Origin: Pseudopedobacter sp038243635
GTDB lineage: Bacteria > Bacteroidota > Bacteroidia > Sphingobacteriales > Sphingobacteriaceae
Direction of reading: 5' to 3'
DNA: 64,000 bases
Assembly: GCA_038243635.1 (NCBI GenBank)
Contig: JBBSQW010000007.1
Span: 1 to 64,000 of the forward strand
Position numbers and translations under genes: made by a program. Under the pieces are notes generated by a model. The model was not told where the DNA came from and searched no databases. It saw only the letters and a list, made by a program, of their open reading frames with translations. This document shows, piece by piece, positions 45,760 to 54,364 of the stretch; within the stretch, counting starts at the first letter, position 1, and the number at the start of each line of letters is the position of its first letter.

Positions 45760-46840
45760 ATGAAATTATCAAATATTGATAAAATATTAAGCAGCAGTAT
45801 AGGTATTCTTTTATTGTGCTTAACAGCTAGCTGAGTAAGCGCAAAAGACAGTTTTTTTAAAGCAGACAATCCAAACATTCAGTACGTAGGGCGGGTTGAT
45901 TTTAGTAATCCAATTGCACCAAAACTTTCGGCTTCTGGGGTTTATATCACTTTCAACTTCGAGGGTGAAGATTGTGAAGTAACGATTAATGACGAGGTAC
46001 AGTATGGCACAAGTCATAACTACATCTCAATTATTATTGACGGCGGAGCACCAAAAAAAATACAATTGACCGGAAAAGAGAATACGCTAATTATAGCTAC
46101 CAATCTACCAAAAGGCAAGCACAGCGTTTTAATTTGCAAAGCTACAGAAGCTGCAATTGGATATATTGAGTTTGTGGGGATAAAAGCCAACAACCTTTTA
46201 GCACCAGACCCGCTTCCTACTAGAAAAATTGAGTTCATAGGGAATTCCATCACTTGCGGAATGGGAGCAGATTTAACGATCCCTTGCGGTACCAAAGATT
46301 GGTTTGACCAACATAACGCCTACAAGGCATACGGACCAACAACGGCGAGAAATTTAAATGCACAGTGGCATTTATCTTCTGTTTCGGGCATTGGTTTAAT
46401 GCAAAGCTGTTGCGGACATAAATTTGTTTTACCAGACGTTTTTGATAAAGTAAACCTTACTACCGACGGCCCAAATTATGATTTTAGCTTGTACCAACCA
46501 GATGTTGTAACTGTGTGTTTAGAACAAAATGATGGCATTCGAGATTCAATTGCATTTACAGGTGCTTACCTTAAATTTTTAGATAGGTTAAAAACAATTT
46601 ACCCAAAAGCTAGTTTGGTTTGTTTAAACAGCCCAATGGCAGATGAACAGCTAAATACCTGTTTTACAGAAATACATTAACGCCGTTGTAGCTTATAAAA
46701 ATGAAAGTGATTCAAACGTTTATCACTACTTTTTTAGTAAAAGGTATTCAAAGGAATGCGGAACGCATCCGGATTTAGCAGACCACCAACAAATGGCGAC
46801 CGAACTTAGCGGTTTTATAAAAATCATAAAAGGTTGGTAA
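45760..46840 (+). pseudogene. CE2-type SGNH carbohydrate esterase, disrupted
   Basis: The frame from ATG at 45760 gives a hydrophobic signal sequence (ILLLCLTAS). A TGA stop at 45832-45834 falls where a lipobox Cys would be expected. The same frame continues open to 46680 with a jelly-roll-like N-terminal domain (NPIAPKLSASGVYITFNFEG). The SGNH block follows: IEFIGNSITCGMG with the nucleophile Ser, then GIGLMQSCCGHK. Dropping one A near 46670 restores the missing end (YINAVVAYKNESD.. HPDLADHQQMA), which carries the catalytic Asp-His block, to a stop at 46840. This layout matches CE2 deacetylases. One substitution plus one frameshift make it non-functional, unless a TGA is read through. Confidence 0.85.
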
Positions 46841-47339
46841 TTATATGATGACATCTCTTTAAGATACGGTGTCACTTATTTTCTACATGCAGTTTCAAAA
46901 ATAATCTTTTGAAAAGCTAATTTACTCCCACGGAACGCAAAAGCATTGCTTAAACAGCAATCTTGATGGATACATTTGTCTAAACTATGTCCTAAGAAAC
47001 TTTAGTGTCACGTAGCCGAAAACCCATATACCGGCTGACTTGCCGCTTTAACGTAGTTTTGTAGCTTAAAATTTCTTTCAAAATAATTTTAGGTTATACT
47101 CCTTTGCCAAACAAGCCTTGCTATTGTGCAGTATTTGAAGTAATTTCAAATTAATTATTTACTGACGTTTATATCCCAGAATTACCAAGCGATAATAGCT
47201 TAAATTTAATGTTTTTTAATAAACTTTGAATCAACATATTACGAATATTTTGTAAAAATGTGTTCGCACACAATATTTTTTTATACATTTGCTTATAGTT
47301 CATTCCCAGAATTATAAACCAAGAAAGCTGAAAACAGAT
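46841..47339. other. Intergenic region before nagB
   Basis: About 500 bases, AT-rich, with no open frame of note. Near the end lie a quasi-palindrome GTGTTCGCACAC (47260-47271) and a -7-like box TACATTTG (47284-47291). The remainder shows nothing I can name. Confidence 0.5.
47260..47291 (+). promoter_or_regulatory. Promoter and possible operator of nagB
   Basis: TACATTTG at 47284-47291 matches TAnnTTTG. The -33 region is occupied by GTGTTCGCACAC (47260-47271), a 12-base quasi-palindrome that could bind a regulator. A clear TTG at -33 is missing, which fits an activator- or repressor-dependent promoter. Confidence 0.45.
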
Positions 47340-49265
47340 ATGACAACCACAAGACTCAATCTCCTAGAAGAAACTCGATTTGAGAAGTTACGCGTAAGTA
47401 TTTATGCAGATGATACTGTAGCATCAAAAAACGTTGCAAAAAGAATAGCAGATTTAATTGCTAAAAAAGATGCAGCGGGCGAAAAAACAGTTTTAGGTTT
47501 AGCTACAGGTGCTACCCCAATTAAAGTCTATGCAGAATTAATCCGCATGCACAAAGAAGAAGGGTTAAGCTTTAAAAATGTAGTCACGTTTAACTTGGAT
47601 GAGTATTATCCAATGAAGCCTACTGCTGAGCAAAGTTATGTTGGGTTTATGAAGGCTAAACTTTTTGATCATGTGGATATTGACATGAGTAATGTACATA
47701 TCCCAGATGGTACTTTAGCAGAAAACGAGATTGTAGCTTTCTGTACAGAATATGAAAAGAAAATTACTTCTTATGGCGGTTTAGATATTCAGATTTTAGG
47801 TATTGGACGTACTGGTCACATCGGGTTTAACGAACCAGGTTCTGCACCAAACTCGGGCACACGTTTAGTAACACTTGATGATTTAACACGTAGAGATGCT
47901 TCACGTGATTTTGGTGGAAAAGAGAATGTACCTACCAAAGCCATCACCATGGGTGTTGGTACTATTTTCAAAGCTGATCAAATTATTTTGATGGCTTGGA
48001 ACCAGAAGAAAGCATCAATTATTAAGAGAGCTGTTGAGGGAGAAATTTCTGCAGATGTTCCTGCTACTTATCTACAACTTTCTGATAACGTAGAATTCAT
48101 CTTAGATCAAGATGCAGCATCAGATCTTACGCGTTTTGCTACCCCTTGGTTAGTACAAGATTGCGATTGGACGCCAAAACAAATTAAAAAAGCAGTAATA
48201 TGGTTAGCAAAAACGCTTAAAAAACCAGTTTTAAAACTTACTGAAGAAGATTATAACAATAATGGTATGGCACAATTGGCTACCGAAAAAGGCCCAGTTT
48301 ACAATATCAACATTGACATATTTAATAAAATACAACATACCATTACAGGCTGGCCAGGTGGCAAGCCAAACTCAGACGATTCTCAACGTCCGGAAAGAGC
48401 GCAACCAGCTAAAAAGCGTTCAATTGTATTTTCTCCGCACCCAGATGATGATGTAATTTCTATGGGTGGTACGTTCATTCGCTTGGCAGACCAAGGACAC
48501 GAAGTGCATGTAGCTTACCAAACTTCTGGCAACACTGCAGTTTGGGACGAAGATGCATTACGTTTTATGGAATTCAACATTGATTTTGCAAAATCACAAA
48601 ATCAACCTGCTCAAAAACTAGAAGAGGTTTACAACAATACCAGAGAATTTTTAGAGCAAAAACTACCTAATCAACCAGATACTTTAGAGCTAAGAACGGT
48701 AAAGGGTTTAATAAGAAAAGGTGAAGCTATTGCAGGCGCAAGATTTGCTGGTTTACCAGATTCAAACATCCACTTTATGGCTTTACCTTTTTACGACAGA
48801 GGAAAAGTTTCTAAAATGATTGATTTTGAAGACGATATTCAAAAAACAATGGAGCTTTTGCAAGAGATAAAGCCACAGCAAATTTTTGCTGCCGGAGATT
48901 TTGCAGATCCACACGGAACACATAAAGTTTGTTTCAATATTATTTTAGATGCTTTAACCCGCTTAAGAAAAACTGAATCATGGACAGAAGATTGCTGGTT
49001 ATGGTTATACCGTGGTGCTTGGCATGAGTTTGAAATTGACGAAATTGAAATGGCTGTTCCACTATCTCCACAAGAAGTACTGCGTAAAAGACAAGCAATT
49101 TTCAAACATCAATCTCAAAAAGATATCCCGGTTTTCCCTGGAGACGATGCCCGCGAGTTTTGGGTACGGGCAGAAGACCGTACTACAGAAACTGCAAAAG
49201 CTTACAATGATTTAGGCTTGGCAGAATACGAAGCTATTGAGGCTTTTGTAAGATGGAAATTCTAA
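47340..49265 (+). CDS. nagB: Glucosamine-6-phosphate deaminase fused to LmbE deacetylase
   Basis: 641 residues from ATG at 47340 (MTTTRLNLLEETRFEKL). The NagB domain (about 15-270) has GLATGATPIKVY, FNLDEYYPM and GIGRTGHIGFNEPGS. The C-terminal LmbE/PIG-L domain (about 360-630) has the zinc motif FSPHPDDDVISMGG and AGDFADPHGTHKVC. NagB converts GlcN-6-P to fructose-6-P and ammonia. The LmbE half is a likely N-deacetylase (substrate not proven), which could supply the deaminase from an N-acetyl sugar phosphate. The fusion is common in Bacteroidota. It lies upstream of the mutase and kinase for amino sugars. Confidence 0.9.
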   Translation: MTTTRLNLLEETRFEKLRVSIYADDTVASKNVAKRIADLIAKKDAAGEKTVLGLATGATPIKVYAELIRMHKEEGLSFKNVVTFNLDEYYPMKPTAEQSYVGFMKAKLFDHVDIDMSNVHIPDGTLAENEIVAFCTEYEKKITSYGGLDIQILGIGRTGHIGFNEPGSAPNSGTRLVTLDDLTRRDASRDFGGKENVPTKAITMGVGTIFKADQIILMAWNQKKASIIKRAVEGEISADVPATYLQLSDNVEFILDQDAASDLTRFATPWLVQDCDWTPKQIKKAVIWLAKTLKKPVLKLTEEDYNNNGMAQLATEKGPVYNINIDIFNKIQHTITGWPGGKPNSDDSQRPERAQPAKKRSIVFSPHPDDDVISMGGTFIRLADQGHEVHVAYQTSGNTAVWDEDALRFMEFNIDFAKSQNQPAQKLEEVYNNTREFLEQKLPNQPDTLELRTVKGLIRKGEAIAGARFAGLPDSNIHFMALPFYDRGKVSKMIDFEDDIQKTMELLQEIKPQQIFAAGDFADPHGTHKVCFNIILDALTRLRKTESWTEDCWLWLYRGAWHEFEIDEIEMAVPLSPQEVLRKRQAIFKHQSQKDIPVFPGDDAREFWVRAEDRTTETAKAYNDLGLAEYEAIEAFVRWKF

Positions 49266-49304
49266 TTGCCTAATTAATTTCAGATTAACAATACAATTAC
49301 TTCC

Positions 49305-49336
49305 TTAACGCAAAATAGCTTTTTATTTTGCGTTAA
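49305..49336. terminator. Perfect 13-bp hairpin after nagB
   Basis: TTAACGCAAAATA / TATTTTGCGTTAA with a 6-base loop, 39 bases after the nagB stop. Probably a terminator or part of the REP-like element that follows. Confidence 0.6.
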
Positions 49337-49400
49337 CGATTGAAGCGGATACCGGCATTGTGGCTAATGCCTTGTGCGGTATGAGCGTAAAGCGTGTTAA
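49337..49400. repeat. REP-like nested palindrome upstream of glmM
   Basis: A GC-richer stretch with nested inverted words: ATACCG (49349-49354) pairs with CGGTAT (49377-49382), and inside it GCATT (49355-49359) pairs with AATGC (49366-49370). It looks like a repetitive extragenic palindrome; copy number cannot be checked here. Confidence 0.45.
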
Positions 49401-49447
49401 AACGCCCCAATTATTAAAAAGAAAAGCCATTTTATAACCCTATACAA

Positions 49448-50827
49448 ATGACACTTATTAAATCAATCTCTGGAATAAGAGGAACTATTGGTGGAAAAGC
49501 TGGTGACGGCTTAACCCCTGCAGATATTGTAAAGTTTACCGCTGCTTACGGAAAATGGATTTTTGCAAAAACCGGAAACAACAAAATTGTTTTAGGTAGA
49601 GATGCCAGAATTTCCGGCGAAATGGTTCGTAATTTAGTAGTTGGCACTTTACAAAGCATTGGTTTAAGTGTTATTGATTTAGGCTTATCAACCACCCCTA
49701 CTGTTGAAATTGCTGTCCCACAAGAGCAAGCTGGCGGTGGCATAATTTTGACTGCAAGCCACAACCCAAAAGAATGGAACGCCTTAAAACTTTTAAATGA
49801 GAAAGGTGAATTTATTAGCGATACTGACGGACAGGAATTACTGGCAATTGCTGAAAACGAAGAGATTGACTTTTCTAAAGTTGACGATTTAGGATCAATT
49901 ACTTATGACGATTCTTACCTTCAGAAACATATAGATCAGATTTTAGCGCTTCCGTTGGTGGATGTGGAAGCTATTAGAAAAGCAAATTTCAAAGTCGCGA
50001 TTGATTGTGTGAACTCATCTGGAGGAATTTTTATTCCTGCCCTATTGAGAGCTTTAGGGGTGGAAACTATTTACGAATTGTTTTGCGAGCCAAACGGACA
50101 TTTCCCACACAACCCAGAACCATTACCAGAACATTTAACAGAAATATCTGCTACTGTTGTTAAAAACAAAGCCGATTTAGGTATCGTGGTTGACCCAGAT
50201 GTAGACAGGTTATGTTTTGTAAACGAGGACGGAACCATGTTTGGCGAAGAATATACTTTAGTTGCTGTTGCTGATTATGTTTTGCAACACACTCCAGGTA
50301 ATACTGTTTCTAACCTTTCATCAACCAGAGCATTAAGGGATATTACTGAAGGTGCCGGACAAAAATATCAAGCATCTGCCGTGGGCGAAGTAAATGTGGT
50401 AAACCTAATGAAATCTTGCGAAGCCGTAATTGGTGGCGAAGGAAACGGCGGAATCATTTACCCAGAACTACATTACGGGCGTGATGCTTTAGTTGGCGTT
50501 GCTTTATTTTTAACCCATTTAGCCAAAAGCGGAAAGACAATTTCAGAGTTGAAAGCTAGCTATCCTGCTTACCACATCTCAAAAAACAAAATTACTTTAG
50601 AAGAAGGAATGGATGTAGACGGGATATTGAAAAAAGTAGAAGGCAAATATAGACTACAACCTTTAAGCACAATTGATGGTTTAAAAATAGAGTTTGGTAA
50701 AGAGTGGGTTCACTTAAGAAAGTCAAATACAGAACCTATCATCAGGATTTATTCTGAATCTGAAAACGAACAAAAAGCGAACAAATTGGCGAAGCAAATC
50801 ATTGCCGATATCAAATCATTTTTATAA
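49448..50827 (+). CDS. glmM: Phosphohexomutase (phosphoglucosamine mutase-like)
   Basis: 459 residues. The active-site phosphoserine loop is TASHNPKEWNALK, and the metal loop DPDVDRLCF is present. The sugar-binding loop GEGNGG and the C-terminal phosphate-binding loop RKSNTEPIIRIY complete the fold. It interconverts 1- and 6-phosphates of glucosamine or N-acetylhexosamine. Its place between nagB-lmbE and an N-acetylhexosamine kinase gene favours an amino-sugar substrate. GlmM versus phosphomannomutase cannot be settled by sequence alone. Confidence 0.85.
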   Translation: MTLIKSISGIRGTIGGKAGDGLTPADIVKFTAAYGKWIFAKTGNNKIVLGRDARISGEMVRNLVVGTLQSIGLSVIDLGLSTTPTVEIAVPQEQAGGGIILTASHNPKEWNALKLLNEKGEFISDTDGQELLAIAENEEIDFSKVDDLGSITYDDSYLQKHIDQILALPLVDVEAIRKANFKVAIDCVNSSGGIFIPALLRALGVETIYELFCEPNGHFPHNPEPLPEHLTEISATVVKNKADLGIVVDPDVDRLCFVNEDGTMFGEEYTLVAVADYVLQHTPGNTVSNLSSTRALRDITEGAGQKYQASAVGEVNVVNLMKSCEAVIGGEGNGGIIYPELHYGRDALVGVALFLTHLAKSGKTISELKASYPAYHISKNKITLEEGMDVDGILKKVEGKYRLQPLSTIDGLKIEFGKEWVHLRKSNTEPIIRIYSESENEQKANKLAKQIIADIKSFL

Positions 50828-50846
50828 CCATTATTAACTCTTAGCC

Positions 50847-51977
50847 ATGGGCAAGCCTATTTTATCAACCGAAGCTATCAAACACATTGTAGCTAATTTT
50901 GCAATTGAGGGAGACATTAAAGCAGCTAAACCTTTTGGTTCGGGACATATTAATGATACTTTTTTAATCAGCAACACCGATACTACTTGTCCAGATTATT
51001 TGTTACAACGCATCAATCACCATATTTTTAAAGATGTAGAAGGTGTTGTGGTAAACATTGCTCGAGTTTCTAACCACTTAAGCACAAAGTTACAGGGCGA
51101 GTTTAAATCAGAGAAAGCTGTTGAACAAGTGCTTACCTTAACTCCAACTACAGATGGCATTTTGTATTTAAAAGATGAGGATGGCAATTTTTGGAGAATG
51201 TATCAATTTATCAAAGATTCTATCAGCTATGATCTGGTCTCATCTACCAAACAGGCTTACGAAGGTGGCGAAGCATTTGGCCGTTTCCAGCTCATGCTTG
51301 CTGATATGGACCCAAGTTTATTGAAAGAAACTTTAGTGGACTTCCACAATATCACATTTAGACTTAAACAGTTTAACACTGCCCTTGCAGAAGATAAGAT
51401 GGGCAGAGCAAAAGAAGTTGAGGAGGAAATTGCCTTAATTAGAGAACACGAAGACTTTATGTGCGGCCTTTACCAAATGGGTAAAGATGGTTTACTGCCA
51501 AAAAGGATTACCCATAACGACACTAAGTTCAACAACATCTTATTTGATAAGGATGATAGCGTAATCTGTATCATTGACTTAGACACTGTTATGCCTGGTT
51601 ACATAGCTTATGATTTTGGCGATGCTATTCGTACGTTGGTAAACACTGCCGAAGAAGATGAGGCAGATTTAAGCAAAATTGAGGTCAACATTACTTTATT
51701 TAAATCTTATACAGAGGGTTATTTAAAAGAAGCCATTAATTTTTTAACTCCTGCCGAAATAGAATCCTTATATCTTGCCATTTTCCTTTTCCCTTATATG
51801 CAAGCGATTCGGTTCCTTACAGACTATATACAAGGTGATACCTACTACAAAATTGCTTACCCTACTCATAATTTAGTACGTACAAAAGCACAGTTTCACT
51901 TGTTCAAGAAACTATGGGCACAAAAAGAGGTATTAAAAACCATAATTGATGAAAGTCAACACTTAGCGAAAAAATAA
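50847..51977 (+). CDS. nahK: N-acetylhexosamine 1-kinase-like phosphotransferase
   Basis: 376 residues of the aminoglycoside-phosphotransferase fold. Catalytic loop RITHNDTKFNNILF (Asp in HND) and metal-binding IIDLDTVMPG are intact. The family includes NahK and proteins once called mucin-desulfating. It likely phosphorylates N-acetylgalactosamine or N-acetylglucosamine at C1, feeding the mutase encoded 19 bases upstream. This fits the glycan-degradation genes that follow. Confidence 0.85.
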   Translation: MGKPILSTEAIKHIVANFAIEGDIKAAKPFGSGHINDTFLISNTDTTCPDYLLQRINHHIFKDVEGVVVNIARVSNHLSTKLQGEFKSEKAVEQVLTLTPTTDGILYLKDEDGNFWRMYQFIKDSISYDLVSSTKQAYEGGEAFGRFQLMLADMDPSLLKETLVDFHNITFRLKQFNTALAEDKMGRAKEVEEEIALIREHEDFMCGLYQMGKDGLLPKRITHNDTKFNNILFDKDDSVICIIDLDTVMPGYIAYDFGDAIRTLVNTAEEDEADLSKIEVNITLFKSYTEGYLKEAINFLTPAEIESLYLAIFLFPYMQAIRFLTDYIQGDTYYKIAYPTHNLVRTKAQFHLFKKLWAQKEVLKTIIDESQHLAKK

Positions 51978-51983
51978 AACTTT

Positions 51984-52730
51984 ATGTTGGATAGATTAGC
52001 TTTTCTTAAACTGATTCCAGCAGGAGCTTTGTTACTGCAAAAACCCAACTTGTCCTTTGGTTCAATCACACCAAAAGTGGAAGCTCTAAAAGAAAAATTA
52101 ATCTATGAAAACCCCCTGGGTTCCGCAAAAGATTTAAAAGATTTTATTTTAGAAGGCGAAGCAAACCTAAGCTTTGAGTCTGGAAAGTTGAGAATGCAGA
52201 ACAAACTGGATCCAGCTTTAGGGCAAAAAAGCAACTTTGTACTTTGGTGCCCACAAAAATTTCCGCAAGACATCATTATCAAATGGAAATTTAACCCTTT
52301 AAGCGAACCTGGTTTAGCAATGTTGTTTTTTGCTGCACAAGAGAAAACTGGCAAAGATATGTTTGATAAAAGCTTAGCTAAAAGAGAGGGCGAATATCAA
52401 CAATATCATCATGGTGACATAAACGCCTTTCACCTAGCGTATTTCAGACGGAGGTATGATACCGAGAGAGCATTTCATCTTTGTAATTTACGTAAAAGCT
52501 ATGGCGCCAATATTGTTGCTCAAGGTGCCGACCCTATCCCTTCTGTTGCTGATATTTTATATCCTATGGAGATGAAAATAAGCAAGATTGGACGTAAAAT
52601 CCAATTCCACATAAATGACTTACCGGTGCTAAGCTATACCGATGATGGTAAAACTTTTGGCAAACCGTTAAAAGAAGGCTATATAGGCTTTACAAATGGC
52701 GCCCTTAGTTGCAGAGTATTGGGATTTTAA
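51984..52730 (+). CDS. YesU-like DUF1961 protein
   Basis: 248 residues. It has a hydrophobic N-terminus (LAFLKLIPAGALLL) that may be a signal peptide. The rest is a jelly-roll-like DUF1961 fold (FVLWCPQKFPQDIIIKWKFNP, FHLAYFRRRYDTERAFHLCNLRKS, GYIGFTNGALSCRVLGF at the end). The family includes B. subtilis YesU, found with pectin genes. It probably binds or cleaves a uronic-acid-containing glycan; activity is not established. It starts 6 bases after nahK, so it is in that operon. Confidence 0.75.
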   Translation: MLDRLAFLKLIPAGALLLQKPNLSFGSITPKVEALKEKLIYENPLGSAKDLKDFILEGEANLSFESGKLRMQNKLDPALGQKSNFVLWCPQKFPQDIIIKWKFNPLSEPGLAMLFFAAQEKTGKDMFDKSLAKREGEYQQYHHGDINAFHLAYFRRRYDTERAFHLCNLRKSYGANIVAQGADPIPSVADILYPMEMKISKIGRKIQFHINDLPVLSYTDDGKTFGKPLKEGYIGFTNGALSCRVLGF

Positions 52731-52909
52731 GGTTTACAGCTTAACCTAAGCTCAATCTTTTTCCAGGCTAAAAAACGAATATCTTTCTCGTGAATTTTTA
52801 TGATAAGTCAGACTTTTTTTGCCCTCATTTTTCCCTGCAAAAAAGGAATATCTAATTCTGTGGCAAATTTTTTGTAATATAAACCGAAATAAATAAAACG
52901 CAATTTCGC

Positions 52910-53986
52910 ATGTTTAAAAAGTTTACTTCCTACATTATCCTATCAATTCTATTTTTTTCGTCTAGCCTTTTACAAGCACAAGATAAAATTCTTAAGGTCG
53001 GTTTAGCTGGCGGTGCTCCTTTTGTTTTTGCAAAAGGGACTGATGCACCATCTGGTATAGCTGTAGAAATTTGGGAAAATGTAGCCAAAAAGAACAATTG
53101 GAAATATGAGTACAAAAAATTTTCGTCTGTAAAAAAAGCCTTAGCTGAGTTAAATAATAAAAAAGTAGATTTAGTAGTAGGTCCAATCAGCATAACATCT
53201 GAGAGGGTAACCCGCATGCGATTTTCTCAACCTTATTATCAGTCTAGCTTAGCTATTGTCTCACGCTTGGACAAGCCAACACTTTGGGACCGTATCAAAC
53301 CATTCTTTAGTTTTAAACTTGCTATAGCGGTAGCTATATTTCTGTTTATTTTAGCAATGGTGGGTACCTTTTTATGGTTGGCAGAACGCAAAGCCTCTCC
53401 AGAACAGTTTCCAGCGAGCCCAACAAAAGGGATAGGAAATGGAATGTGGTTGGCAATTGTAACCATGTCTACAACTGGCTACGGAGATACAGCCCCAATT
53501 ACCTTGGCGGGGCGAATTATCGCCGGTACATGGATGGTTGTCTCCATTATTTTCGCAACCTCTATGGTAGCGGGTATTGCTAGTACGCTTACACTTTCAG
53601 GCTTGGGCGACGATACCATTAAAAACATTGAGCAACTTGCAGATAAAAGAGCTGCAACTATTATAGGCTCACCAGCAGAAGAATTTTTAAAAGAACACGG
53701 CGTAAGAGAAGAGAGGACCAATTCCCTTAAGGAAGCCTTTCTAAAACTTGAACGCAAGGATGTTGACGCCGTAGTGTACGATCGTCCACAATTACTTTAT
53801 TACCTAAACGAAAACAAAAAAATTAAAGGCTATGTAGCGAAGGCTGAGTATTACAGACAAGGCTACGGTTTCGCGTTTCCAATGAACTCTGAGCTTATAC
53901 ATCCAGTTAACATCAAATTGCTAGAAATTACCGAAGATGAAGAAACTACTGAAACGATTAACGATTGGTTAGGCACTGATCATTAG
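52910..53986 (+). CDS. GluR0-like ligand-gated potassium channel
   Basis: 358 residues in the order of prokaryotic ionotropic glutamate receptors. There is a signal peptide (about 1-23), ligand-binding lobe 1 (about 25-120, with VGPISITSERVTRMRFSQPYY), TM1 (about 133-155) and a pore loop with the K+ selectivity filter TTGYGD (188-193). TM3 follows (about 204-228), then ligand-binding lobe 2 (about 230-355). The filter is a classical potassium signature. An amino acid or other small ligand should open a K+ channel in the inner membrane. It is a single gene between the amino-sugar genes and the sulfatase locus, with its own hairpin terminator. Confidence 0.88.
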   Translation: MFKKFTSYIILSILFFSSSLLQAQDKILKVGLAGGAPFVFAKGTDAPSGIAVEIWENVAKKNNWKYEYKKFSSVKKALAELNNKKVDLVVGPISITSERVTRMRFSQPYYQSSLAIVSRLDKPTLWDRIKPFFSFKLAIAVAIFLFILAMVGTFLWLAERKASPEQFPASPTKGIGNGMWLAIVTMSTTGYGDTAPITLAGRIIAGTWMVVSIIFATSMVAGIASTLTLSGLGDDTIKNIEQLADKRAATIIGSPAEEFLKEHGVREERTNSLKEAFLKLERKDVDAVVYDRPQLLYYLNENKKIKGYVAKAEYYRQGYGFAFPMNSELIHPVNIKLLEITEDEETTETINDWLGTDH

Positions 53987-54029
53987 TGCGTAAGACGATT
54001 CTATATAATGCCCAAAAATCACTCTACCT

Positions 54030-54064
54030 AACAACCTATATAATATCCTTTTATATAGGTTGTT
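54030..54064 (+). terminator. Terminator after the channel gene
   Basis: Perfect 14-bp stem AACAACCTATATAA / TTATATAGGTTGTT with a 7-base loop, 44 bases after the stop. Confidence 0.8.
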
Positions 54065-54258
54065 AATTTTAAGGTCAAAAATCTAAAATCAATACTTTTT
54101 AGATTTTTAAAAAATTGAATTCATAGAATTCGTTATTAAAACGGCTTCATGTATGCGTAGCATATATTTTAAGTTCTCGTCATAGGTAACAGATATATAT
54201 ACTCGAAAGCTCGATGACAAAGCCGATGTGTTAACGAACACACTTTTTTGTTAAAAAC

Positions 54259-54289
54259 TTGCAGACCTATTTATTTATCGCTACGTTTG
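54259..54289 (+). promoter_or_regulatory. Promoter of the sulfatase operon
   Basis: TTG (54259-54261), 20 bases, then TACGTTTG (54282-54289): a full match to the Bacteroidota promoter. Transcription should start near 54296, about 70 bases before the sulfatase 1 ATG. Confidence 0.8.
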
Positions 54290-54364
54290 ATAACCAATTA
54301 ACAATTTTAAGTTAAAAATCGAGCAAAAAAAACACAGTTTTGGTCACTTCTTAATCGTATTTCA

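Larger units (their letters stand above)
53987..54364. other. Intergenic region with terminator and promoter
   Basis: Holds the terminator at 54030-54064 and the promoter at 54259-54289. Between them lies an AT-rich stretch with no gene. Confidence 0.6.

Noticed and set aside
45549..46017. Two overlapping minus-strand frames before and within the esterase gene
   Set aside because: The first covers mostly non-coding AT-rich DNA and the second is antisense to the esterase pseudogene, which explains the sequence better.
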